A stretch of DNA of 64,000 nt. Origin: an uncultured Eubacteriales bacterium. Lineage in GTDB: Bacteria; Bacillota; Clostridia; Christensenellales; CAG-314. The notes under the pieces were generated by a model that worked only from the letters and a program-made list of their open reading frames with translations, did no database searches and had not been told where the DNA came from. The stretch is taken from positions 4,449 through 68,448 of the forward strand of contig UQVY01000011.1 in the NCBI GenBank assembly GCA_900544545.1, read 5' to 3'. The translations under genes were made by a program, and so were the position numbers. Below are positions 8,513-16,671 of the stretch, one piece after another. Position 1 is the stretch's first letter; each line of letters begins with the position of its first letter.

Positions 8513-10684
8513 TTTGACGTTCTGCGTAATGGCTGTGGGTATGCCGCCCCATTTGCGGAAACGCTTCCAGATTTCAACGGAATAGGCGGCGGTCTGTTCC
8601 TCTTTCAAGAGAAGATGAAATTCGTCCATAAAATACCGGGTGGATTTCCTTTCTGCCCGGTTGACGGTGACGCGGTTCCATACCTGGTCCTGCACAATGA
8701 GCATACCTAACTTTTTGAGCTGCTTCCCAAGCTGCCTGATGTCAAAGCAGACAAGGCGGTTTGAAAGCTCTACATTCGTCCTGTGGTTAAAGACGTTAAG
8801 GCTCCCGGAAACATACAGCTCCAACGCCGCCGCGATACGCGCCGCTTCCGGCTCCGGCTGCTTCAAAAGCTCGTCGTAGAGGTCGCCCAAAATCGGCATT
8901 TTCTCCGGGGCGGGGTCTGCAAGGAAAGGGCGGTACACGTTCCTAACGGCGCGGTCAATGACGGTCTTATCGACGGGCTGCAAGCCCTCCTTGCCGCCTA
9001 TGACAAGCTCGCAGAGGGAGAGGATAAAGTCGGATTTCAGCGCAAGGGGGCTGTCGTCCTCGCTGTAATTAAGGTTAATATCCATAGGGTTCACATACTG
9101 GGGCTTCCCGTCAATGCCCTTGCCCGTAGGCGACAAGCGTATCACTTGCCCGTCAAGCCGCTGCACAAGGGAAAAATACTCTGCTTCCGGGTCGCAGATG
9201 ATTATGTCGTCGTCGGTAATGAGGAAAGCGTTTGTCATTTCCCGTTTGGCTGCAAAGGATTTCCCGCTTCCCGGCGTACCCAAGATTAAGCCGTTGGGGT
9301 TCTTTAGCTGCTTGCGGTCGCAGAGTATCATATTGTTAGACAGGGCGTTTAAGCCGTAGTACAAAGCCGCGCCCGTCTGGAAAAGCTCCTGTGTGATAAA
9401 GGGGATAAAGATAGCGGTGCTTGACGTGGTAAGCCCCCTTTGAATGGGGATAAGGTTCTCCCCAAGCGGTACAGAGGACATAAGCCCCGCTTCCTGTTGG
9501 TAGTCAAGGCGGGTTAGGGCGCAGTTGTTCTTCTGTGCTATGCCCGCCGCCGCGAACACGTCATTTTCCAGTTTCCTTTTTGTGTCTGCCATGTTCACCA
9601 CAAGGAACGTCAAGAGGAACATTCTTTCATTCCGGCTCTGCAAGTCCTGTAAGAGATTTTTTGCTTCGCTGCCGAAAGTGGCAAGGTCGGACGGGATAAT
9701 ATCCATGTCATAGCCGCTGCGCACCGCTTTTTTCTGTTCCTCGATTTTCATTTTGTCAAGGTCGGTTATCTTCCGCTTGATTGTCTTTATGGCTTCGGTC
9801 TGGTCGATACTGTGGATATGCAGATTGACGATAACGCCCGTTTCCAAATCCAGAATATCCGATAAGATACGGTCGTTTAATTCCGGCGCAAGGATTTCAA
9901 GGAATGAAACCGCGCCGATTTTGCGCCCCATGCGGAAATAACGCCCCTCGCCAAAACGGAAAGAGGACGGGGCGATAAAGTCCTTTGTGGAAAGCCCGGA
10001 CGGGGCAAGCCATGAAAAATCAAAGGCAAACTGCCCGCCCTCCGGGTGGAAAATGCCATGCAGCATTTTAAGGCGTTCATAGCCTGTCATGGGGCGGGCA
10101 GCTACGCCCAAGAGCTTAAAGTTGTTCAGTACGTCCGTTTCGATACGGGCAAGGCGGGATTTCGCCGCGCCCAGACTGTCGGCTTCAATGGCAAAGGTGA
10201 TATATTTTGCCTTGACAAGCCCGTTGTTGCCCTTTGCAAGCTGGTTTTTCAGCATATCCCGGTATTCTGTGCGGATAGAGTTGAAAGCGTCCTCCTGTGC
10301 CGGGATATTGACCGCTTTTTCCGCTTCGCCCCGCTGCGTCCCCTGATTGATGAAAGAGAGCTGCACCGAAACGGAAGCGTCAAAGTAGTTGAGGAAATCG
10401 CACCAGTTCTCAAAAATGGCGGTCTTGTCGTCCGCCTGTGCAAGCTGATAGTTAATATCTTCAAAGGCGACGGTCTTTGAGTATTTGCGCTCCGTAACCT
10501 TGCAGATACCGTCCGGGTACATCTGGATATAGGGGATTGTCTGCTGCGCGGTGTGGGCTTTCCCGTCGCCCTTTGCCTGTCTGATGATTTCCGCAATCTG
10601 CTTTTTCTCGGCGCGGGTGAGCTTGCGGGGCGGGTTAGGCTTTGCGCTTCCCGCCGCGCTGTTTCTTCGTGTTTCCTTTTGCAA
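8513..10684 (-). CDS. virB4: VirB4/TraE conjugation ATPase, 5' exon
   Basis: The first 724 residues of the type IV secretion ATPase that powers transfer. It has the Walker A motif GTPGSGKSF, Walker B-like IIICDPEAEY, and a late FMDEFHLLL motif. The exon ends TAITQNVK at 8513, where the intron begins. Together with the 3' exon the spliced protein would have about 812 residues, a normal length. I place the start at a TTG (10682-10684), because AAAGGAGG lies 9 nt upstream; the frame is open seven codons further but that stretch contains the ribosome binding site itself. It overlaps the end of the PrgI gene. The ORF reads past the exon into the intron for about 12 codons before a stop, which would make a truncated protein if splicing fails. 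Confidence 0.95.
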
Positions 10685-11036
10685 TCGCTGATACCTCCTT
10701 TTCAAGTTTTCTCTGCCGTTCTAAGACGGAATAAAGGTTGTCTGTCCTGTATGGTCGTTCTTTGGGGGCTATGAATTTCGTCTGAATGATGTTCTTCACC
10801 ACCACTTCAAGGGGCTGTCCATGCTTTTCATACATGGCGAACAGGAAACAGGGCAGCATGACGGCAATCATAGCCATAGACGCAAGGCTTGTGCCTGTGC
10901 TGTCTTTGAGCAGAAAGAAAAGCGGCAAGCCGAACAGGAGAGCCGCCGCAAAACATACAATCTGCCGTTTGGTAAGGTTGAACGCTACTTTTGTCTTGAC
11001 TTTGGATAAGTCTTTGGGTACGGGTACATACGCCAA
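10635..11036 (-). CDS. PrgI family (VirB3-like) membrane protein
   Basis: A 133-residue PrgI-family protein. This family sits directly upstream of VirB4 and corresponds to VirB3, the inner-membrane partner of the ATPase. It begins AYVPVPKDLSKVKTK, has two transmembrane helices around residues 28-45 and 52-68, and a basic C-terminal tail (KQRGGKRKA). The start is a TTG with AAAGGAGG 7 nt upstream. Its end overlaps the virB4 start by 50 nt. Confidence 0.9.
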   Translation of the reverse strand: MAYVPVPKDLSKVKTKVAFNLTKRQIVCFAAALLFGLPLFFLLKDSTGTSLASMAMIAVMLPCFLFAMYEKHGQPLEVVVKNIIQTKFIAPKERPYRTDNLYSVLERQRKLEKEVSAIAKGNTKKQRGGKRKA

Positions 11037-11214
11037 GTGAAAACCTCCTTTCTCTGGGTTTGGTGTTGCTGTAACTTCCCATAAAGGGTAATCAAGGCAA
11101 AGGTCAATCTATGCCCTTTGCCCGCCCGTATTATATGGGGGTTATCCGCGTCAAGGTCGGGTCGTATTTTCGCCGCTTCGCTCTGAAAATCTCCACCCTC
11201 CCCTTGACACGCCG

Positions 11215-12084
11215 CTAATGCGCGGAGAATATCGACTTCGCCAGTGCGCCGGATTTGAACAGGGAAAAACAGAGGATAACGGTATAGGCTGCAAGGGAGA
11301 ATATCGCGCTGTGCAGGTTGTCCGCTATTACCATGTTGTTCACCAGTACGGCGTAAATGCCGACGCATATCATTATGAGGAAGCCTTGAAAACCGATAGC
11401 GAACAGGGATTTTAGGTAGTTGTTTCCTATCTGCCCCCATTCCCGGTTCGTCATTGTTGCAAACGGGATAGGCGATACCGAACAGTAAAGGTAAATCTCT
11501 ATCATGCGCCCGTAGAGAATAACGGTTATCAGTACGGACATGATTTTCATGCACAAGCTCACAAGGCTTGTTTCCATGACAAGTAAGAGCAGTTCGGGGA
11601 TTTCCATAGCGTCAAGCCCGCTCTGCATGGAAGCAAGGGCGGCGGCAACATCAATCTCTGTGCTGCCGCCGATTACCCCCGCCGCGCCGGAAACAACGTG
11701 CTGCGCCATATCGAACACCGCCATAGTGATGTCAAAGGTGTGAGTCACAAGGTAGACTGCCACAAACGCCTTGAACACCCACTTGAAGAACATGGAAGTG
11801 TCAACGTCGTGCATATTGTTCTTTTCCGTTACCATGCTGATAAGCTCATAGCATAGGACGTAGGTAATGACAAGCCCCGCAATGGGTACGATTACATTCT
11901 CACTAAGCGTCTGTATCATGGAGAATATATTTGCGTTCCACCCTTGCGGGGTCTGCCCTACCTCTGCGGCGATAGTGCCGACTTTTTCGTTCACGTCCCC
12001 GAACATAGTTGACAGATTACCGTTTATGGCTCCTATGAGGATTTCCTTTATCCATTCGTTAATCGCGTCAAGTATGCTCTGCAT
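11215..12084 (-). CDS. VirB6/TrbL-like conjugal transfer membrane protein (CD0411-type)
   Basis: A 289-residue polytopic membrane protein, probably a channel subunit of the mating pore. About six hydrophobic segments are visible, for example VIVPIAGLVITYVLCYELI, the stretch around AFVAVYLVTHTFDI, and the C-terminal LAAYTVILCFSLFKSGAL. Family members lie between Maff2 and PrgI in the same order in C. difficile CTn elements. The 178 nt between its stop and the PrgI start contain no gene that I can support. Confidence 0.88.
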   Translation of the reverse strand: MQSILDAINEWIKEILIGAINGNLSTMFGDVNEKVGTIAAEVGQTPQGWNANIFSMIQTLSENVIVPIAGLVITYVLCYELISMVTEKNNMHDVDTSMFFKWVFKAFVAVYLVTHTFDITMAVFDMAQHVVSGAAGVIGGSTEIDVAAALASMQSGLDAMEIPELLLLVMETSLVSLCMKIMSVLITVILYGRMIEIYLYCSVSPIPFATMTNREWGQIGNNYLKSLFAIGFQGFLIMICVGIYAVLVNNMVIADNLHSAIFSLAAYTVILCFSLFKSGALAKSIFSAH

Positions 12085-12103
12085 AAGCCTTTACCCGCGC
12101 TTC

Positions 12104-12319
12104 TTAACCGAACAGCCCGGAAAGCAGCGGTACAAGGGTCATGCCGATAAGGGCAACGCCGCCGCCCGCCATAAGCTGCTTCATGCCCTGGCTTTTCGCG
12201 CCCGGATTGTCGTTGCCGTAGCCCTCCATAAGGTTAATCACGCCCCAGATACCAAGCCCGGCTCCAAGTGCTACAACAAGGGTCTGCAAAACGTCTACTG
12301 CGCTATTGAAAAATGCCAT
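12104..12319 (-). CDS. Maff2 family small membrane protein (pilin-like)
   Basis: A 71-residue protein starting MAFFNSAVDVLQ, the signature beginning of the Maff2 family. Two hydrophobic helices (LVVALGAGLGIWGVINLM and GGVALIGMTLVPLLSGLF) flank a short polar loop, a layout like VirB2-type pilin subunits. The start at 12319 has AAAGGA at 9 nt; the longer open frame upstream has no support. It lies 19 nt before the VirB6-like gene. Confidence 0.88.
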   Translation of the reverse strand: MAFFNSAVDVLQTLVVALGAGLGIWGVINLMEGYGNDNPGAKSQGMKQLMAGGGVALIGMTLVPLLSGLFG

Positions 12320-12726
12320 AAATATATCCTTTCTGCCGCGTCTGCGGCTGTCCGGCAAGCGGACAAAAGGCGGTCAGCGTATGCCGCCGCACAAAAAAAC
12401 CGCCCTCTGGTAAAGGCGGCTGTCCCCGCGCTGCGTAAGCTCTGCGGCGCGGCGGTATTCAGTTGTAGGGGGTGCGGCTCCTGCCGCTGTGTACTGCGCC
12501 GGAAAGTAGGGGCGCGTATCATGTAGCCGATATTGATATATGTGATTGCTTCCATTCCTCCTTTCGGTGTCCCGCTGTGCTGCCGGACGGGTATTATTCA
12601 GACTTGCGGGAAGTGAATAGCTTGCATAGCAAGGTGTTCGCTTCCCGCAAGTTCACAAAGGGGTAGCTGCCGCAAGGCAGCGTAGGGGAAGTGTAGCTTC
12701 CCCTGTCCCGGCGGTCTGCCATGCTG
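12320..12726. other. 407-bp gene-poor interval in the ICE with a hairpin cluster
   Basis: No convincing gene. A minus-strand frame from 12555 begins METAITY-like after GGAGGA, but the ribosome binding site is too close (1-2 nt) and the predicted protein has no recognisable feature. The clearest content is three consecutive hairpins at 12603-12703, listed separately. Confidence 0.6.
12603..12703. repeat. Three consecutive hairpins
   Basis: Hairpin 1 (12603-12651): arms CTTGCGGGAAG and CTTCCCGCAAG, perfect 11 bp, enclosing a second GCTTGC/GCAAG stem. Hairpin 2 (12666-12681): GCTGCC/GGCAGC with a GCAA loop. Hairpin 3 (12685-12703): GGGGAAG/CTTCCCC with a 5-nt loop. They lie between the small gene after virD4 and Maff2. 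They could end or process the transcript or set the ratio of coupling protein to pore proteins. None has a clear T-tract on the minus strand. Confidence 0.75.
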
Positions 12727-12897
12727 TCACTGTTGCGGGATAAGCCCCCGGCGCGTGACATACTCCGTTGCAAAACAGCGGTGTTCCGCTTCCTTTTCCC
12801 GCCAATACTCCCATAATGCAGCGTCGGCGGCTTCCGCAACATTCATTAAAAACCGTTCAAGCTGCTTTTGTTTTTCCTCTGCTCTACGTTTCCTCAT
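12727..12897 (-). CDS. Small charged protein downstream of virD4
   Basis: A 56-residue protein beginning MRKRRAEEKQKQLERFL, mostly helical and charged. The ATG (12895-12897) lies inside the end of virD4 in another frame and has CAGGAGG 9 nt upstream, so the two are translationally coupled. I rejected the longer open frame that starts at 13002, since it is antisense-like over virD4 coding sequence. Function not recognised; small proteins occur at this place in related elements. Confidence 0.65.
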   Translation of the reverse strand: MRKRRAEEKQKQLERFLMNVAEAADAALWEYWREKEAEHRCFATEYVTRRGLIPQQ

Positions 12898-14692
12898 AGT
12901 CTGCGTCCTCCTGTAAGTCTGCTGCGTCAATCTCGTAATAGTCAAAAACCTCGTCGGGCTTGACAATGGCGGGGCGGCGTTTAAGGTGCTTTTCCATGTC
13001 AAAGACGTTCTTCGGGTCTGCGTCGGACAGGTACTTGTATTTCGGGTGCTTCGTTATGTCGAATTTGTCCGAAAAGAACGGGCGCACCCCGCGTAGCTGC
13101 AAGATACATTTCCCTCCGTCCATGACTGCGATTTCATCTTCCGTCATAAGCTGCTTTCCCAATTTCTGATAGTTCAGCCCATGCGAAAGCTCCCGCCCTC
13201 TGGTTTCGGAAGTGTTGAAGCTGTCAATGGTTTCTTTGCCTAAAATCTCCGATATTTCTTTGAGCGTCGTTTTTTCCTTGCCGCCCAAGAAAAGCGTGGT
13301 GTCGCAGTTGCCGACTATGGTATCGGCGTTGTCCTTGTAGATTGCCTTTAGCTGTGACTGGCTCTGCAAGATGATTGACGCGGAGATTTCCCGGCTCCGT
13401 ATGGTTGCGATTAGCTTCTCAAATTTGGGGATTTGCCCAATATTCGCAAATTCATCTAACAGGCAGCGCACATGGACGGGAAGCCGCCCGCCGTATTCAT
13501 CATCTGCTTTGTCGCACAAAAGGTTGAATAGCTGTGTGTAGAGAATACTCACGACAAAGTTAAAGGTGTCGTCGGTGTCGCTGATAATGACGAAAAGGGC
13601 GGTCTTTCTGTCCCCTATGGTGTCAAGCTCCATTTCGTCGGTTTCCATAAGCTCGCGCAGCTCCTTAATGTCGAATGGGGCTAACCTCGCGCCGCATGAG
13701 ATAAGTATACTTTTTGCGGTCTTGCCCGCCGCAAGTTTGTATTTTTTGTACTGCTTGACTGCAAAATGTTCCGGGTCTTTTTCTTCCAGACGTTCAAACA
13801 TAAGGTCAACCGGGTTCTGGAAATCCTCGTCGTCCTCGCGGGCTTCCGACGCATTTATCATTTCAAGCAGCGTCGTGAAGTTCTTCTCGTCCTCCGGGGC
13901 TTCATACCAGATATAGCCGATTAGCGCGGTGTAGTAGAGCTTTTCCGCTTTCACCCAGAAATCCTCGCCGGATTTTTCCCCGTCGCCTTTGGTATTGGCG
14001 ATAATGGTATTGACTAACTTCAAAATGTCCTTTTCGCTCCGCAAATAGGCAAAGGGATTGTATTTCATGGATTTTTTGAAGTTAATCGTATTTAACACTT
14101 TGATACGGTATTTGTACCGCTGTAACATTTTCCCGGTTTCCAAAATCAGTGTTCCTTTCGGGTCTGTGACAATATACGAAGTCGGAAAATCCTTTGACGT
14201 ACATTGCATGAGCGACGGTTTCACAAAGAACCGGGTCTTGCCGCTGCCAGAACCGCCGATTACAAGGATATTTTTGTTTCTTGCGTATTTCGGCTGCTTC
14301 GGGCGGCTGTTCATGGTAAGCCGTTCCGTCTGTGTTAAAGGGATATTGTTTTCAAATACCGGGTCTGTGTACGGCTTTATATCGTCAGCTCCGCCCCAAC
14401 GCGCCGAACCGTATTCTGTCCCGCGGCGGTATTTCTTCGCGTTCTTGCCTTTGGTGTAGATAATCAGCCGGACAATGACCGCCCCCGCAATGCCGATAAG
14501 TAAATCTGCCGGGTGGAAGCTCGGTGCGATATTGGAAAAGGCGGCGGTAAAACCGTCCCTAAGATGTAGCAGCTTTGCGCTTGCGTCCGCGCCGGGGGAG
14601 AGCCGGACAGCCGCGCCCACTTTATCAAAGAGCCAGACAAAGAGCAGATACGGGAGATTTAGGATAAGCAGCTTCTTGATTTCCGGCTTCAT
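12884..14692 (-). CDS. virD4: VirD4/TraG type IV coupling protein
   Basis: A 602-residue ATPase that links the relaxase-DNA complex to the secretion channel. Two N-terminal transmembrane helices (about residues 8-25 and 62-80) are followed by Walker A GGSGSGKT at 146-153, a Walker-like VTDPKGTL, and Walker B LLDEFANIGQIP. A conserved SQSQLKAIY segment follows. The C-terminus is acidic (LQEDADYEET), typical of the relaxosome-contact tail. Its ATG overlaps the PcfB stop by 4 nt. Confidence 0.95.
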   Translation of the reverse strand: MKPEIKKLLILNLPYLLFVWLFDKVGAAVRLSPGADASAKLLHLRDGFTAAFSNIAPSFHPADLLIGIAGAVIVRLIIYTKGKNAKKYRRGTEYGSARWGGADDIKPYTDPVFENNIPLTQTERLTMNSRPKQPKYARNKNILVIGGSGSGKTRFFVKPSLMQCTSKDFPTSYIVTDPKGTLILETGKMLQRYKYRIKVLNTINFKKSMKYNPFAYLRSEKDILKLVNTIIANTKGDGEKSGEDFWVKAEKLYYTALIGYIWYEAPEDEKNFTTLLEMINASEAREDDEDFQNPVDLMFERLEEKDPEHFAVKQYKKYKLAAGKTAKSILISCGARLAPFDIKELRELMETDEMELDTIGDRKTALFVIISDTDDTFNFVVSILYTQLFNLLCDKADDEYGGRLPVHVRCLLDEFANIGQIPKFEKLIATIRSREISASIILQSQSQLKAIYKDNADTIVGNCDTTLFLGGKEKTTLKEISEILGKETIDSFNTSETRGRELSHGLNYQKLGKQLMTEDEIAVMDGGKCILQLRGVRPFFSDKFDITKHPKYKYLSDADPKNVFDMEKHLKRRPAIVKPDEVFDYYEIDAADLQEDADYEET

Positions 14693-15165
14693 AGCGATAC
14701 CTCCCTGTCCTTGTTCTTGACTTTCGCCCGTTCCGCGTTTCTGCCTTGTGCAGCTTCTTTGAGCGTAGAGAGCAGTTTTCGGATTGAGGGCTTTTTCTCC
14801 TGTGTCAGCTTCTTTGCGGAAAACTCCTTAAAGGCTGCGGTCAGCACGTCCGCGTCCCGTCCCTTGAAGAAAACCAGATAGCGGGGCGGGCTTTCCGTCG
14901 CGTCCTTTTTCAGCGCAAAGTCGATACCGTACTTTTTCGCCGTACCCTCAAAGGCTTTGATATTGCCCTCGGTAATCTCAATGTTGGAAACGCCCGCGTT
15001 CTGCTTCATAAGCTGCTTTAGGCTCTGCTTGCCCTGTGGCTGTTTCGTAAGCTGCTTTTTGCCCTTTGACAGAATGGCTTTCATTGCCTTTTGGAGCGTC
15101 TGCGCGGTCAGCTTCCCGGTCTTGATGTAAAGGGCTATGGTCTTTTCGTTTACTTCGTCCTGCAA
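14689..15165 (-). CDS. PcfB/DUF3801 family relaxosome accessory protein
   Basis: A 158-residue basic protein of the PcfB family, which couples the relaxosome to the VirD4-type receptor in pCF10-like systems. It starts at a TTG (MQDEVNEKTIALY) with AAAGGAGG about 10 nt upstream. It is Lys-rich, has no membrane segment, and contains the conserved central stretch KYGIDFALKKD. It sits directly before virD4 with a 4-nt overlap, the expected arrangement for a VirD4 partner. Confidence 0.85.
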   Translation of the reverse strand: MQDEVNEKTIALYIKTGKLTAQTLQKAMKAILSKGKKQLTKQPQGKQSLKQLMKQNAGVSNIEITEGNIKAFEGTAKKYGIDFALKKDATESPPRYLVFFKGRDADVLTAAFKEFSAKKLTQEKKPSIRKLLSTLKEAAQGRNAERAKVKNKDREVSL

Positions 15166-15206
15166 TTTCTCGCGTCCTCCTTTCGCGTTTCTTTATGGGG
15201 CGGCGG

Positions 15207-15428
15207 TCAGATACGCACCCGCAAGCCGTTCAAGTCCTCGGCTCTGATACCCACAAGATACCAGTTATCGCCGTATTCAATCCGGGTAGGCTTCCACTTG
15301 CCCCGCACGAACACGTCAAAGCACTCTCCGCAATGCAGCCCGCCATAGTAGCTGTTTAAGTCAAAGCGAATGTCGTAGCGGTCGGTGCGCTCGTCAAATA
15401 CCAATGCTCCTGTCATTTTCTGTGCCAT
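15207..15428 (-). CDS. DUF5348 family protein
   Basis: A 73-residue protein beginning MAQKMTGALVFDERTDRYDI and containing GLHCGECFDVFV and PTRIEYGDNWYLVGI, the typical DUF5348 pattern of small beta-rich proteins in conjugative elements. It has a good AAGGAGG site. Function unknown. It lies between the replication-type protein and PcfB in the same transcription unit. Confidence 0.8.
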   Translation of the reverse strand: MAQKMTGALVFDERTDRYDIRFDLNSYYGGLHCGECFDVFVRGKWKPTRIEYGDNWYLVGIRAEDLNGLRVRI

Positions 15429-15451
15429 AATAAAATCCTCCTTTTGTTGTT

Positions 15452-16435
15452 TTACAGGCTTTCGCCCTCGTTGTATGAATAATAGTCCGGGTCGCCGTAC
15501 TGCGGCTTTTTCGGTGACAGTGCGCCGCTTGCCATGTCATGGGCGACAAGGGAAGTGTAGTAGTTGCCGATTGTGGACGGGGCATTGAAAAGGGCGGCTT
15601 TCAGATATTGCTTGATGTTGCGGATTTTCGTTGTGTTCTCCCGCATACAGTCAAGCACAAAGCGGATATGTTCGCCGTCCAGTTTCATAAACTTTGACTT
15701 CACAAGCTCTGCCGGGTAGTCGTCCCCCGCAATCCGTACCCGCTTTCTGGCGGTGCATACGGTTTCAAGCATGAGGTCTACAATCTCGTCCAGCCTGTCC
15801 CCGTCAAACTTCATGTCCTGTTTGAGAATGTGGTAGTCGATATTGTCCTTGATGATTTCCCGGTATATCTCTACTGCGCTCTGTGCTGCCGCTTCCGTTC
15901 CTTTCCGTTCCGGCGGCGTAGCCGCTTCACCGCAAGGAGAGGGGTTAGGGGAAAGGATAGGAATGGAATGGGTACTTGATAAATCTGTATTTGATTTTTC
16001 TTTTTTTGGTAAGTCAGTTCTTTGTATATCTTTATTTAATTGCGTTGGATTTTCCAACGTAGGTTTTTCCAATGTTGGTTTTTCCTGCGTTGGATTATCC
16101 AATGTTGGATTTTCCAATGTAGGTAAATCCGGCGTAGGCGGCTGCGGCTGCTCGAATATCACATAGTCCGCGCCCCGCAAGCGTCCTTTCTCGTCGCGCT
16201 CCCTTGACCGGACGATATACCCGGCACGTTCAAGCTCCTTAATGGCTTCGCGGATAGCGTCTATCTTCTCCCGGTTGATAAGGGATAAGCCTTTCAAGGT
16301 GTAGTCCCAATCTTCGGGGAGTGACAGCATTTGCGACAACAGCCCTTTTGCTTTTAGGGATAGCTCCTTGTTGCGTAGGTGGTGGTTGCTCATAACGGTG
16401 TAGCCCTTGTTTCGTTCCACCCGGAAAACTGCCAT
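15452..16435 (-). CDS. Helix-turn-helix/DUF6017 replication initiator-like protein
   Basis: A 327-residue protein annotated in related ICEs as replication initiator protein A or HTH/DUF6017. The N-terminal winged-helix domain (FRVERNKGYTVMSN, LSLKAKGLLSQMLSLP) binds DNA. The middle is a low-complexity linker of repeated PTLENP/PTLEKP units, encoded by near-identical 15-30 bp DNA repeats at about 16,043-16,124. The C-terminal domain (IYREIIKDNIDYHIL onward) is the DUF6017-type helical region. It is probably the first gene of the operon, with the structured region 16,462-16,636 upstream. A role in element replication or control is inferred from the family. Confidence 0.85.
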   Translation of the reverse strand: MAVFRVERNKGYTVMSNHHLRNKELSLKAKGLLSQMLSLPEDWDYTLKGLSLINREKIDAIREAIKELERAGYIVRSRERDEKGRLRGADYVIFEQPQPPTPDLPTLENPTLDNPTQEKPTLEKPTLENPTQLNKDIQRTDLPKKEKSNTDLSSTHSIPILSPNPSPCGEAATPPERKGTEAAAQSAVEIYREIIKDNIDYHILKQDMKFDGDRLDEIVDLMLETVCTARKRVRIAGDDYPAELVKSKFMKLDGEHIRFVLDCMRENTTKIRNIKQYLKAALFNAPSTIGNYYTSLVAHDMASGALSPKKPQYGDPDYYSYNEGESL

Positions 16436-16461
16436 AGTAAATCACTCCTTTTGCTGTGGAT

Positions 16462-16579
16462 TTTGTTACGCAGTAGAAGCGCGGTTTCGGGGGATAAGGT
16501 ATAAATCCCTTGCCGCGCCATATACGCACCCGGAAAACCGCTTGTAGCAAGGCTTTTTCTGCCCCTACTGCGTAACAAA
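16462..16579. repeat. 15-bp perfect inverted repeat upstream of the replication gene
   Basis: The arms TTTGTTACGCAGTAG (16462-16476) and CTACTGCGTAACAAA (16565-16579) are perfect inverted copies separated by 88 bp. The enclosed DNA has further partial complementarity (GCGGTTT against AAACCGC). The position, just upstream of the first gene of the element operon, fits a regulator site, a replication origin or a transfer origin. I cannot tell which. Confidence 0.75.
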
Positions 16580-16590
16580 GGGCATGAAAA

Positions 16591-16636
16591 AAGCGGCGTT
16601 CCTGTTCTCCCGTATAGAGAGTAAGAAACGCCGCTT
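16591..16636. terminator. Strong hairpin near the ICE right boundary
   Basis: The arms AAGCGGCGTT (16591-16600) and AACGCCGCTT (16627-16636) are perfect, with extra inner pairing (CTC/GAG). The A-rich flank (AAAAAA before the left arm) would become a T-tract on the minus strand, so it could terminate transcription leaving the recombinase region leftward, insulating the ICE operon promoter. Confidence 0.5.
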
Positions 16637-16671
16637 CTGCGTCGTATTCAGTTTTTAGTACAATACCCTGC

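Larger units (their letters stand above)
1..16660 (-). mobile_element. Integrative conjugative element, right part (left end outside window)
   Basis: A continuous minus-strand set of conjugation genes (VirD4, VirB4, VirB6-like, PrgI, Maff2, PcfB, CHAP hydrolase, topoisomerase III, replication-type protein), mostly in short-overlap operon order. This is the standard core of Firmicutes conjugative transposons of the C. difficile CTn type. Base composition is visibly more GC-rich than the DNA to the right. The right boundary is approximate: coding similarity to the truncated serine recombinase resumes near 16,730. No relaxase or intact integrase is inside the window, so these probably lie to the left. 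The end sequence and target duplication cannot be defined from what is visible. Confidence 0.85.

Noticed and set aside
12295..12555. 86-aa minus-strand frame beginning after GGAGGA
   Set aside because: The site is only 1-2 nt from the ATG and the protein overlaps the Maff2 start region; no family likeness.
16043..16124. Possible CRISPR-like array of short repeats
   Set aside because: These are 15-30 bp coding repeats that encode PTLENP units in the replication-type protein, with no unique spacers.
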